A stretch of 64,000 bases of DNA, from contig JABFXY010000004.1 in assembly GCA_013361525.1 (NCBI GenBank), forward strand, positions 62,001 to 126,000. Reading direction: 5' to 3'. The notes below the pieces were generated by a model, which saw only the letters and a list, made by a program, of their open reading frames with translations, was not told the origin of the DNA and did no database searches. The stretch comes from Polyangiaceae bacterium (GTDB lineage Bacteria; Myxococcota_A; Polyangia; Polyangiales; Polyangiaceae). The first letter of the stretch is position 1. Each line of letters begins with the position of its first letter. A program made the translations under genes and the position numbers. Positions 1-8,836 of this stretch are shown in pieces.

Positions 1-888
1 CGCGAGCAGGCGCTCGCGTCGCTTGTCGAACGCCTTCACCTCCGCGGTGTCGGTCCGCACGCGAAGAAGGTCGTAATAAGGTGTTTCGTACGCGCGCGGC
101 GCCGGCGCCGGGACTTCGGGCTTCGCCGGTTTCGAGTCGTCGAGGAGCGGCTCCGGCGCCGTCAGGCCGATCGCTCCCATCATCAACCGGCCGCGGATCG
201 ATTGCGCGTCGTAGGGATCCTTCGTGTCGAGGGCCTTGTCGATCACGTCGACCTGATCGGCGGCGCCGACGTAGTCGAACACCTGCGCGCGCGCGACCGC
301 CGCCCGAAGGGCGCGCTCGATCACCAGATCACCCTCGAGGCTCTTCGCCTCGCGATCGACGACGACCGGCGCGATGCCGCTCATCATGATGACGAGAGGG
401 TCGCCGCCGAAGGCCCGCACGATCGAGCCGTCCGCGCGGGCGACGGCCACGTAGTCGAGGCCGGCGGCTTCCGCGAGCGCGAGCGCCAGGAGCTCGGGCT
501 GCGTCGTTTTTCCCATCGGCTCGAGCGCCCCCGACTGCACGCGGGGGATGTCCTTCGCGGACCCCGGGTCCTTCGCCCCCGGCGTCACGACCAGCACACC
601 GCGGCTTGTTTTTCCGGCTTCGCGTGCACGCTCGACCGCCTGCGCGAACGGATCGTCGGAGTCGTTTTCGCCGCGCGCCTTCGCGTAGGCGGAAGCCATC
701 GGACCGATCCCTTCGCCGAGCGCAACCGCTTCGGCGAACCGAGACTCACACGCGTCGAGCGCGTCCGGGCTGCACGCAACGGCTCCACCCTGCGGCGTCT
801 TCGAGGCGTCCCCCGGATGACACGCGACGACCGCGACGACGAGACCGACGAGACCAACCCACGGCAACCGAGCCCAGCTTGCTCCCAT
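1..888 (-). CDS. Lipoprotein of unknown function (3' end outside window)
   Basis: An open frame of 296 codons runs off the left edge without a stop, so the C-terminus is missing. The ATG at 888 gives a classic lipoprotein signal: a short N-terminus with one Arg (GASWARLPW), a hydrophobic run (VGLVGLVVAVVA) and a lipobox ending in Cys (VVAC) near residue 27. The mature part is soluble, with no membrane segment and no domain I recognise. It lies about 90 bp downstream of the MBOAT gene on the same strand, so it may be the third gene of the glycan O-acylation unit. The role is unknown; outer-membrane or periplasmic anchoring is inferred from the signal only. Confidence 0.75.
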   Translation of the reverse strand, partial: MGASWARLPWVGLVGLVVAVVACHPGDASKTPQGGAVACSPDALDACESRFAEAVALGEGIGPMASAYAKARGENDSDDPFAQAVERAREAGKTSRGVLVVTPGAKDPGSAKDIPRVQSGALEPMGKTTQPELLALALAEAAGLDYVAVARADGSIVRAFGGDPLVIMMSGIAPVVVDREAKSLEGDLVIERALRAAVARAQVFDYVGAADQVDVIDKALDTKDPYDAQSIRGRLMMGAIGLTAPEPLLDDSKPAKPEVPAPAPRAYETPYYDLLRVRTDTAEVKAFDKRRERLLA

Positions 889-980
889 GCGCGTCCTTTA
901 CACCAAGCGGGGCGCAAATAGCGTCTCGGAGGCCCCGCGAGATTCGTGCGAGGACAGGTACGCGGCCCGACGTGGCGCCT

Positions 981-2423
981 TTAGAACTGAAAATAGATGA
1001 ACGGCTGCACCTCGGCGCCGGCGCTCTGCACGACGAGCTGGATCACCGCGACGAATACGACGGCCTTGATGACCGGAGGCAGAGGCTCGAACGAGGACTG
1101 GAGCCGATCCGGCCAATCCCTCGGCACGATGCTGCCGACAAACGCCAGGCCGATCACGGCGACCAGCCAACGCCTCGCGCGCAGGAGCGCACCGATCGGC
1201 TCGACCTGCCATCCCGAACCCAGCTGTTCGAACACGGCGCGCGCTCCCTCGAAGCTCTGCGCCCTGAAGAAGACCCACAGCGCCGCAACGAAATGGATCG
1301 TCAGCACCCAGCCGACGATCTTGCCCGCCCTGGAGCGTCGGTCATCGATGCCGAGAAGCTTCTCGACGGCGAGCGCGGCGCCGTGCAAGCCACCCCAAAC
1401 GACGAACGTCCACGAGGCTCCGTGCCAGAGGCCGCCGAGGAGCATCGTCACCATCAGGTTCACCATCTGCCGCGCTTTGCCGCGTCGGTTACCGCCGAGC
1501 GACACGTAGAGGTATTCGCGCAGCCACGACGAGAGCGAGATGTGCCATCGCCGCCAGAACTCGGTCACGCTCGTCGCGCGGTACGGCGAGTCGAAGTTCT
1601 CGGGGATCTGCATCCCGAGCGTTCGCGCCATCCCGAGCGCCATGTCGGAGTAGCCCGAGAAGTCGAAGTAGATCTGGATCGCGTACGCATAGATCGCCAG
1701 CAGCGTCTCGGGCCCCGTGTAGGTCGACGGTGTCGCGAACACGACGTCGGCGTAGAGCCCCACGTAGTCCGCGATCAGCGCCTTCTTCACGAGGCCCTGG
1801 ATCACGCGGTAGAGCCCCGCGGCGATGTCGTCGTGCGACGGCTCGCGGAGCGGATGAATCTGCGAAAAGAACTCGGGAGCGCGAACGATCGGGCCCGCCA
1901 CGATTTGCGGGAAGAACGAGAGAAACAGCGTGTACTCGAACAGCGATCGCGTCGGCGCGTAGCGGCGCCTGTAGACGTCGACGAGATAGCTCAGCGACTG
2001 GAAGACGTGGAACGAGATCCCGAGCGGCAAGAAGATGTCGATCGGCTCGAAGCTCCTGCCCGCGACACTCGCAGCCGTCCCCAGGAAGAAGTTCGTGTAC
2101 TTGAAGTACCCGAGCGCCGTGAGGTTCGAGACGATCGACGTCGTCAGCAGCGCCTTGCGTCGACCCGGCCTCTCCTCTGCGTGGATCGCGAGCCCGATCG
2201 CCCAGTCGATCGCCGCGAGCGCGACGAGCGTCAGCATGAAGAGCCCGTTCGAGCGGTAGTAGTAAAAGAGCGAAAACGCGAGCAGCCACGCGAGCCGCGC
2301 GCGGGGGCTCTTCACCAGCACCGCGTAGAGCGCGACGAAGCCGGTGAAGAAGAGAAGGAAGGTCCCGCTGTTGAACAAGAGCGGATGGGACGGGTCGTGC
2401 TCGAACAACTCGGCGAGTCTCAA
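981..2423 (-). CDS. MBOAT-family membrane O-acyltransferase (AlgI-like)
   Basis: A polytopic inner-membrane protein of 480 residues, the normal size for bacterial AlgI/PatA-type MBOAT enzymes, which move acetyl groups across the membrane for glycan O-acetylation. Visible signatures are the SDMALGMARTLG segment, FDSPYRATSVTEFWRRWHIS with His294, and the active-site block GGLWHGASW with His334, the expected catalytic histidine. It starts 21 bp after the SGNH hydrolase gene, and that pairing is typical of polysaccharide O-acetylation systems in which the membrane protein passes the acyl group to a periplasmic SGNH transferase. The acceptor glycan cannot be read from the window; alginate is only the family archetype, since no alginate genes are nearby. 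Confidence 0.93.
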   Translation of the reverse strand: MRLAELFEHDPSHPLLFNSGTFLLFFTGFVALYAVLVKSPRARLAWLLAFSLFYYYRSNGLFMLTLVALAAIDWAIGLAIHAEERPGRRKALLTTSIVSNLTALGYFKYTNFFLGTAASVAGRSFEPIDIFLPLGISFHVFQSLSYLVDVYRRRYAPTRSLFEYTLFLSFFPQIVAGPIVRAPEFFSQIHPLREPSHDDIAAGLYRVIQGLVKKALIADYVGLYADVVFATPSTYTGPETLLAIYAYAIQIYFDFSGYSDMALGMARTLGMQIPENFDSPYRATSVTEFWRRWHISLSSWLREYLYVSLGGNRRGKARQMVNLMVTMLLGGLWHGASWTFVVWGGLHGAALAVEKLLGIDDRRSRAGKIVGWVLTIHFVAALWVFFRAQSFEGARAVFEQLGSGWQVEPIGALLRARRWLVAVIGLAFVGSIVPRDWPDRLQSSFEPLPPVIKAVVFVAVIQLVVQSAGAEVQPFIYFQF

Positions 2424-2444
2424 CGGTCCTCCTCGTCGTGCTTC

Positions 2445-3287
2445 TCAGCGGGGCGGCGCGAAGACGCGCGCGGGGATCTTCGGAGCGACGCGGGTCGGCG
2501 GCGTCATCGCGATCGGCTGGCTGCTCTCGGTGGTGAGCCAGGCCACGAAGGCATCGACCCACTTTTCTCCGCCGCGGGCGTTCGGGTGAATGCCGTCCTG
2601 CTTTCGCTCGAGAGACAGCTCCGCCGATCGGAAGAAGCGATCTCGGCCGAGCACGCGCTCCAACATCGCGTTGATGCCGGTGTCCTCGCGCCAGTTCGGC
2701 GGGCCGATCCAAACGAGCTTGCGTTCGCCGATGCGCCGCACGAGCGCTCGAACGAAGCGCTCGCGGTCCGCGATCTTCCGCGCCGTCAGCTCACTCGAAC
2801 CGAGCGCGACGACGACCATCGTCGGATCGAACTCGCGCAAGAGCCCGCCGAGCTCGTCGCCGCTCGCCCAGCTCGCCGTCGTCGAGGCGTACCAAATCGC
2901 GGGGTGCAGCTCGTGCCCGTTCTCCGCGCAATAGTCGGATAGACGCGGCTGGAGAACCTCCACCATCGAGTCCCCGAGGAGGAGAATCCGCTCCGGCGAA
3001 GCCTCGGCCACGAGTGCCGCGGGCTCGGTCCGCGCCGACGTGCCCGCGTTCGGTTCGGAAGCGTGCGGTCGTTTCGGCGACGCAGCTGGACGGCGGCCGG
3101 ACGCGAGGGTCGGGGAGGGGGGCTCCGCGTCGATCGGCTCGAGGTCCTCGGCGTGATCGAAGCCGAAATCGGCCTTCGCGAGCGGTGTCCCGAAGACGAC
3201 GATCTCACCCGACGTGTACGCGTACGCGGCGAGCAGCGTCCAGGTGACCGCGAGGATGGTCAGCAAGTCTCGATAGGAATGGGCCAT
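2445..3287 (-). CDS. SGNH/GDSL-like hydrolase or acyltransferase, membrane-anchored
   Basis: This 280-residue protein has one N-terminal hydrophobic segment (LLTILAVTWTLLAAYAYT), a Pro/Ala/Ser-rich linker to about residue 95, then an SGNH fold. The block I motif LLLGDSMVEV places the nucleophile at Ser107, and block V reads DGIHPN with Asp231 and His234. The middle block VVVALGSSELTARK fits the oxyanion-hole region. Topology puts the catalytic domain in the periplasm. The MBOAT gene follows after 21 bp, so the pair probably forms an O-acyl transfer module like AlgI/AlgX or PatA/PatB. It could also act as a deacylase; the sequence does not distinguish transferase from esterase. Confidence 0.88.
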   Translation of the reverse strand: MAHSYRDLLTILAVTWTLLAAYAYTSGEIVVFGTPLAKADFGFDHAEDLEPIDAEPPSPTLASGRRPAASPKRPHASEPNAGTSARTEPAALVAEASPERILLLGDSMVEVLQPRLSDYCAENGHELHPAIWYASTTASWASGDELGGLLREFDPTMVVVALGSSELTARKIADRERFVRALVRRIGERKLVWIGPPNWREDTGINAMLERVLGRDRFFRSAELSLERKQDGIHPNARGGEKWVDAFVAWLTTESSQPIAMTPPTRVAPKIPARVFAPPR

Positions 3288-3471
3288 GAGCAGCCGGCCG
3301 AACGCACTCGAAACGAACGGACATTCCGCGAAAACGCGCTGTCACGCTTCTTGGTACTGCGAAGATCGGCGACTGGCTCGAGCTGGGCTCGGGCAACGTG
3401 CTCCGTCAAAGAAGCTCCGGGTGAGCCCTCGGCGCTTTCCAACCCCGACACTCGGTGATAGCCCATACACC

Positions 3472-5796
3472 GTGCGTTTTGTGCCTGTGTTCTGCGCCGC
3501 CGCGCTCCCTCTGTTCTCCGCCGCCGCGCTCACTTTGCTCTCCGCCGGCTGCAGCGTGAAAGACGAGAAGGGCGAGTATTTCGGTGCAACCGATCGCGCC
3601 GGCAAAGACCCGCACACCTTCTACGTGAACAACGGCAACGAGCCCGAGTACGTCGACCCCGGCAAGGCGCACGACACGGCGAGCTCGAAGATCATCAATC
3701 ACCTGTTCGAGGGCCTCGCCGCATACGGCCCCGACTCGTCGCCCGTCGCGGGCGTCGCCGAGCGATACGACCGCACGCCCGACAACCTCTATTTTCGGTT
3801 CCACATCCGCGACGACGCGAAGTGGAACGACGGCAAGCCGGTCACCGCGCAGGACTTCGAATATGCGTGGAAGCGCGTCCTCGATCCGAAGACCGCGTCG
3901 CAGTCGTCGACGAACATGTACTTCCTGAAGAACGGGGAGCTCTTCAACCAAGGAAAGCTCCTCGTCGCGAAGCAGAAGGCGGACGTCCGTGAAGGTCCCG
4001 GCGGCGACGCGAAGGTCACGGGCTCGCTCGACGCCGGCGCGGCGGCCCTCGTCCTCACGCGGTCACCGGTCGGCGTGCAGACGACCGTCGAGCCGTTCAG
4101 CGAGGTGCCCGCGGGCGTCGACTCGATCAGCTACGACCCGGCCGATCCGAAGACCAAAACGCCGGAGAACCTGCAGCTCTTCAGCGCCAACGACAAGAAG
4201 GTCTTCCACGGTGGAGCGGCAGGCGCGCTGCCGGCAGGCGACTACGACGTCGTCGCGAAGCGCGGAACGGTCAGCTGCAACGGCGACAAGACCTATTACT
4301 TCGAGGTCGTCGCACGCGACGGATCAGGCAAACGCGGCATTCTTCCGGGCTGCATGCTCGGGCCCGCGGCGTCCCCGCCGAGCGCGCTGCTCGTCGCCAG
4401 ATGGGACGCCATGCCCACCTTCGATCCGCAGAAGCGAATCGAGCCCGCCGAGGATCCGCCGCCGGTCGGCTTCGTCGACGCAGGTTCGCTCGCGTCCAAC
4501 ACGTCGGTCGTCGGCGTGCGAGCCGTCGATGATCGCACCCTCGAGGTCGAGGCGGAGTTTCCGACGCCGTACATCCTCGACTCCGTCGCGCATGCGACCT
4601 CGTACCCGGTTCGCAAAGACGTCGTCGAGAAGTTCGAAGAGAGCGGCGAGCCCGACATGTGGACGCGCCCCGGCAACATCGTCACGAACGGCCCCTACGA
4701 GATCGAAAACTGGAAGTTTCGCTACGAGATCAGAATGCGGCGCAATCCGCATCATCGCCTCCACGACAAGCTCAAGATGCACAACATCGTCTGGATGAGC
4801 GTCGAGAGCAGCGTCTCGAGCATGAACCTCTACAAGTCGGGCGAGCTCGACTACGTCGGCGACAACAATTCGCTGCCGCCGCCGTACATCCCCGTCCTCG
4901 GCGAGCGCAAAGACTTCCAGCACACCTTTTATCTCGGCACCTATTGGTACGAGTTCAACACCAAGGTGAAGCCGCTCGACGACGTACGTGTTCGTCGCGC
5001 GCTCAACCTCGCCGTCGACAAGCAGCAGCTCATCGACAGCATCACGCGCGGCAAACAGATGCCTGCGACGCACTTCGTCCCGCCGTTCATGGGCGGGGGT
5101 TATTCCGAAGCCGTCGACAAGCTCAAGGCGGACAACGCCGACATCTTCGCGACGAACGAATACTCCTTCAACCCGGAGCTCGGGCGACAGCTGCTCGGCG
5201 AGGCGGGCTACAAGGTCGTCAAAGAGGGCGACGGCTACCGCGCCGAGGGGATGCCGCCCGTCGAGCTCCTCTACAACACCAACGAAGGACACCGCGCGAT
5301 CGCGGTCGCCATCCAAGACATGTGGAAGCGCAACCTCGGCGTGAGCGTGCAGCTCCGCAACGAGGAGTGGCACGTCATGTTGAAGAACGTGCGCGACAAG
5401 AACTTCCAGGTCGTGCGCTTCGGCTGGATCGCGGACTTCGATCATCCGCAGACGTTCATGGACACCTTCATGGCGAAGAGCCCGAACAACCGCACCGGCT
5501 GGTCGAGCGCGGAGTTCGAGTCGCTCGTCGCGAAGGCTCGCCGCACCGCCGACACCGCGGAGAGCATGAAGCTCTATCGAGAGGCGGAGAAGATCCTCGC
5601 CGACGAGGTCCCGAAGCTACCGCTCTACTTCTATTCCAAGACGACCCTCGTCAAACCGTACGTCAAAGGCTTCTTCTTCAATCGCCGCAACGAGCAGCTC
5701 GTGAACTGGATGTGGATCGACGACAACTGGGCGTCGAACAAGACGAACGAGCCCGCTTACCAACCGGAAACGTTCCCGCCGCCGAGCGCTTACTGA
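3472..5796 (+). CDS. oppA: Peptide ABC transporter substrate-binding lipoprotein with large insertion
   Basis: Family 5 (OppA/DppA-type) extracytoplasmic binding protein, 774 residues, against about 540 for usual members. The start chosen is GTG at 3472 because it directly precedes a lipoprotein signal (RFVPVFCAAALPLFS, lipobox LLSAGC); the frame is open upstream to 3286, but that part has no signal character. Family features include WNDGKPVTAQDFEYAWKRVL, the NGPYEIENWK stretch and the late DDVRVRRALNLAVDKQ block. Between about residues 161 and 347 there is an extra region beginning with an SH3b-like stretch (ADVREGPGGDAKVTGSL) and containing four Cys. It heads an operon with two permeases and two ATPases and should deliver oligopeptides to them. 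Confidence 0.92.
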   Translation: MRFVPVFCAAALPLFSAAALTLLSAGCSVKDEKGEYFGATDRAGKDPHTFYVNNGNEPEYVDPGKAHDTASSKIINHLFEGLAAYGPDSSPVAGVAERYDRTPDNLYFRFHIRDDAKWNDGKPVTAQDFEYAWKRVLDPKTASQSSTNMYFLKNGELFNQGKLLVAKQKADVREGPGGDAKVTGSLDAGAAALVLTRSPVGVQTTVEPFSEVPAGVDSISYDPADPKTKTPENLQLFSANDKKVFHGGAAGALPAGDYDVVAKRGTVSCNGDKTYYFEVVARDGSGKRGILPGCMLGPAASPPSALLVARWDAMPTFDPQKRIEPAEDPPPVGFVDAGSLASNTSVVGVRAVDDRTLEVEAEFPTPYILDSVAHATSYPVRKDVVEKFEESGEPDMWTRPGNIVTNGPYEIENWKFRYEIRMRRNPHHRLHDKLKMHNIVWMSVESSVSSMNLYKSGELDYVGDNNSLPPPYIPVLGERKDFQHTFYLGTYWYEFNTKVKPLDDVRVRRALNLAVDKQQLIDSITRGKQMPATHFVPPFMGGGYSEAVDKLKADNADIFATNEYSFNPELGRQLLGEAGYKVVKEGDGYRAEGMPPVELLYNTNEGHRAIAVAIQDMWKRNLGVSVQLRNEEWHVMLKNVRDKNFQVVRFGWIADFDHPQTFMDTFMAKSPNNRTGWSSAEFESLVAKARRTADTAESMKLYREAEKILADEVPKLPLYFYSKTTLVKPYVKGFFFNRRNEQLVNWMWIDDNWASNKTNEPAYQPETFPPPSAY

Positions 5797-5811
5797 GCGA
5801 GAGGTCGTCCG

Positions 5812-6735
5812 TTGCTCGCCTTCATCCTTCGCCGCCTCCTCACCATCATCCCGACGCTTTTCCTCGTCGCGACGCTCGTCTTCGTGCTCGTGCGGCTCGC
5901 CCCGGGCGGCCCGTTCGACGCCGAGCGCGAAGTCCCCGCCGAGGTGAAAAAGGCGCTCGACGAGAAGTTCCACCTGAACGACCCGATCACCACCCAATAC
6001 AAGGACTGGCTCGTTCAGCTCGTCACCAAGGGCTCCCTCGGGCCGAGCATGAAGTACAGCAATCGCACCGTCGAAGAGATCATCGGCATCACGCTGCCGG
6101 TCTCGATGGAGCTCGGGCTGTGGGCGATGCTGGTCGCGCTCGCGATAGGTGTCCCACTCGGGATCTTGGGCGCTGTTCGGCAGAACACCTGGAAGGACTC
6201 GCTCGCGATGGCGTCAGCGATGCTGGGGATCAGCATCCCGCGCTTCGTGCTCGCTCCGCTCTTGGTCCTCGTGCTGTCGCTGAAGCTCTACTTGCTCCCG
6301 GTCGCGCGGTGGGAGTCGTGGCGGCACATGGTGCTGCCGGTGTTCTGCGCAGCGCTGCCAATGGCGGCGTACATCGCGCGTCTCGCACGCGCGGGCATGC
6401 TCGAGGTCATCCGTAGCGACTTCGTCCGCACCGCGCGAGCGAAGGGCCTGTCGGAGCGCGTCATCATTCTCCGGCACGCGCTCAAGGGCGGCATGCTCCC
6501 CGTCGTCAGCTTCATCGGCCCCGGCTTCGCCGGCCTCCTCGTCGGGTCGCTCGTCGTCGAGAAGATCTTCGACATCCCAGGGATGGGCCGCTACCTCGTC
6601 GAGAGCGTCCTCAACAAGGACTACTACCTGACGGCCGGGATCGCGCTCGTCTACGGCACGCTGCTCATGGTGTCGAACACCGCGGTCGACATCGCCTACA
6701 AGTTCCTCGATCCGCGGGTGGAGCTCGACCGATGA
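5812..6735 (+). CDS. oppB: Oligopeptide ABC transporter permease OppB/DppB-like
   Basis: A 307-residue inner-membrane permease with the standard six-helix layout of the DppB/OppB group. It opens with the family N-terminus MLAFILRRLLTIIPTLF and the periplasmic loop LAPGGPFD. The EAA-loop equivalent is the stretch SDFVRTARAKGLSERVI followed by RHALKGGMLP, which contacts the ATPases. The start is TTG at 5812, 15 bp after the binding-protein stop, with a GAGAGG-like Shine-Dalgarno upstream. No better ATG or GTG preserves the N-terminal motif, so the TTG start is well supported. The gene overlaps oppC by 4 bp (ATGA), indicating translational coupling. Confidence 0.94.
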   Translation: MLAFILRRLLTIIPTLFLVATLVFVLVRLAPGGPFDAEREVPAEVKKALDEKFHLNDPITTQYKDWLVQLVTKGSLGPSMKYSNRTVEEIIGITLPVSMELGLWAMLVALAIGVPLGILGAVRQNTWKDSLAMASAMLGISIPRFVLAPLLVLVLSLKLYLLPVARWESWRHMVLPVFCAALPMAAYIARLARAGMLEVIRSDFVRTARAKGLSERVIILRHALKGGMLPVVSFIGPGFAGLLVGSLVVEKIFDIPGMGRYLVESVLNKDYYLTAGIALVYGTLLMVSNTAVDIAYKFLDPRVELDR

Positions 6736-7778
6736 GCGAAGAGACTCCGCTCCCGGCCGTCGCCGCCGTCCCGGATCCTGGGCCTGAACATCCCGCGCCG
6801 GAGCGGCCCAGCGTCCACGGCGAGCACCACGAGATCGAGAAGGGCACCAGCCTCTGGCGCGACGCGTGGAAGCGCCTGAAGAAAAATCGCGTCGCGGTTG
6901 CGTCGGCGATCATCCTCATCGTGCTGGTGCTCGTCTGCATCATCCACCCCGAGGTGACGAAGTACCCGTACGACCAGGCGAACCTCAAGCTCGGGGCCAC
7001 GTCGCCTTCCTGGCGCGACCATTGGTTCGGCACCGACGATTACGGCCGCGATCTCTTCTCGCGCGTCACGTTCGGTGGCCGCGTATCACTCGCCGTCGGC
7101 GTCATCGCGACGTTCATCAGCTTCACCATTGGGGTCAGCTACGGCGCGATCGCCGGATACTTCGGTGGGCGCATCGACGGCATCATGATGCGCATCGTCG
7201 ACGTCCTCTATACGTTGCCGCTCCTCGTCTTCGAGATCCTGCTGACGGCGTTCTTCGCCAACAAGGACACGATCTTCTACGAGTGGTTCATCGCGGTCCT
7301 CGGGATCTTCAAGGACGACCCGACAGACCCCGCGTTTCTGCCGCTGTTCAAGATCGTCTTCGTCTTCGGCGCGCTCGGAACGATGAGCTGGCTCACGATG
7401 GCGCGCATCGTTCGCGGTCAGGTGATCTCGCTCCGCGGGCAGCTGTTCGTCGAGGCCGCGCAGAGCGTCGGCGTCTCGGACATGCGCCTCATCTTCCGCC
7501 ACCTGATCCCGAACGCGCTCGGCCCGATCATCGTCTACACCACGCTGACGATCCCCGAGGTCATGTTGACCGAGGCGTTCCTCTCGTTCCTCGGCCTCGG
7601 CACCGAAGAGCCACTTTCGAGCTGGGGCCAGCTCGTCTCGAACGGCGTCGAGTCGCTCGACCTCAACCCGTGGCTCACGATCTTCCCCGGCGTGATGCTC
7701 GCGGTGACGCTCTTCTGTTTCAACTTCCTCGGCGACGGTCTGCGCGACGCGCTCGACCCGCGCATCCGGAAGGACTGA
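6732..7778 (+). CDS. oppC: Oligopeptide ABC transporter permease OppC/DppC-like
   Basis: The second permease, 348 residues. A hydrophilic N-terminal tail of about 45 residues rich in Pro, Glu and His precedes the OppC_N segment (LWRDAWKRLKKNRVAVASA). The conserved HWFGTDDYGRDLFSRV motif follows the first helix, and the EAA-type loop appears as FVEAAQSVGVSDMRLIFRHL. It ends with the family pattern GDGLRDALDPR. The ATG lies inside the oppB stop region with a 4-bp overlap. It pairs with OppB to form the membrane channel. A somewhat long periplasmic or cytoplasmic loop at about residues 175-205 (NKDTIFYEWF through DPTDPAF) is an addition relative to short DppC proteins. Confidence 0.94.
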   Translation: MSEETPLPAVAAVPDPGPEHPAPERPSVHGEHHEIEKGTSLWRDAWKRLKKNRVAVASAIILIVLVLVCIIHPEVTKYPYDQANLKLGATSPSWRDHWFGTDDYGRDLFSRVTFGGRVSLAVGVIATFISFTIGVSYGAIAGYFGGRIDGIMMRIVDVLYTLPLLVFEILLTAFFANKDTIFYEWFIAVLGIFKDDPTDPAFLPLFKIVFVFGALGTMSWLTMARIVRGQVISLRGQLFVEAAQSVGVSDMRLIFRHLIPNALGPIIVYTTLTIPEVMLTEAFLSFLGLGTEEPLSSWGQLVSNGVESLDLNPWLTIFPGVMLAVTLFCFNFLGDGLRDALDPRIRKD

Positions 7779-7780
7779 CG

Positions 7781-8836
7781 GTGACGCATCTACTCGAAGT
7801 CAAAAATCTGAAGACGCACTTCTTCACCGAAGAAGGTGTCGTCAAAGCGGTCGACGGCGTCAGCTATCACGTCGACCGCGCCGAGGTGCTCGGCATCGTC
7901 GGCGAGAGCGGTTCTGGAAAAAGCGTCTCGAGCCTCTCGACGATGCGCCTGATCCCCGAGCCTCCGGGGAAGATCGTCTCGGGTGAGATCCTGTTCTCGT
8001 CCAAGGGCGACAAGCCGAAAGATCTCGCGCGGGCGAGCGAGCTCGAGATGCAGAGGATCCGCGGCAACCGGATCGCGATGATCTTCCAGGACCCGATGAC
8101 GTCGCTGAATCCATATTTGCGGATCAGCCGGCAGCTCACCGAGGTGCTCGAGCTGCACAAGAACATGAAGGGCAACGAGGCTCGCGAGCGCGGCATCGAG
8201 ATGCTCAAAGCCGTCGGCATCCCCGATCCTTCGCGCCGCTTCGACGACTACCCGCATCAGCTCTCGGGCGGCATGCGGCAGCGCGTGATGATCGCCATGG
8301 CGCTGTTGTGCGAGCCCGAGCTGCTCATCGCGGACGAGCCGACGACGGCGCTCGACGTGACGATTCAGGCGCAGATCCTCGAGCTCATCGCCGAGCGTCG
8401 CGACCTGTCGAAGGTCGGTGTGGTCCTCATCACGCACGACCTCGGCGTCGTCGCGCGCCTCGCCGATCGCGTCGCCGTCATGTACGCCGGCCGCATCGTC
8501 GAGCAGGGCCCGGCGACGCAGATCTTCAAAGACCCGCGGCACCCGTACACGGTCGGCCTCGCGCGCTCGATCCCGCGGCTCGATGACGATCGCTCGCGCC
8601 GCCTCGTGCCGATCCCCGGCATGCCTCCATCGCTCGCGAAGGTGCCGAGCGGCTGCCCGTTCCGCGCGCGGTGCAAGAACGCGATGCAAGTCTGCGCCGA
8701 GGTTTTCCCGGCGGAGCGGGTGATTCCGTATTCGGAGGACACCGGCACGTTCCGGAGCTCCAGCGAAGGAGCAGCCCACATCGTCCATTGTCACGAAGAG
8801 GACCTGGAGAAGGTCCAAGCGGTAGGTGCGACGTGA
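7781..8836 (+). CDS. oppD: Oligopeptide ABC transporter ATP-binding protein OppD-like
   Basis: An ATPase of 351 residues for the peptide importer. Walker A is GESGSGKS, the Q-loop is [11 protein letters not shown], the ABC signature is LSGGMRQR, Walker B is [12 protein letters not shown] and the switch histidine is in [10 protein letters not shown]. The C-terminal oligopeptide-HPY extension carries the usual Cys cluster (GCPFRARC and downstream CAEV, HCHEE), which in this family can hold an iron-sulfur centre. GTG at 7781 is chosen because the family N-terminus ([11 protein letters not shown]) follows at once and the oppC stop is only 2 bp upstream; the long in-frame upstream extension merely overlaps oppC. 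It overlaps oppF by 4 bp. Confidence 0.94.
   Translation: MTHLLEVKNLKTHFFTEEGVVKAVDGVSYHVDRAEVLGIVGESGSGKSVSSLSTMRLIPEPPGKIVSGEILFSSKGDKPKDLARASELEMQRIRGNRIAMIFQDPMTSLNPYLRISRQLTEVLELHKNMKGNEARERGIEMLKAVGIPDPSRRFDDYPHQLSGGMRQRVMIAMALLCEPELLIADEPTTALDVTIQAQILELIAERRDLSKVGVVLITHDLGVVARLADRVAVMYAGRIVEQGPATQIFKDPRHPYTVGLARSIPRLDDDRSRRLVPIPGMPPSLAKVPSGCPFRARCKNAMQVCAEVFPAERVIPYSEDTGTFRSSSEGAAHIVHCHEEDLEKVQAVGAT

Noticed and set aside
606-2942. 778-codon plus-strand open frame across the MBOAT and SGNH genes
   Set aside because: Arg/Asp-rich shadow; the minus strand holds intact catalytic motifs of two families.
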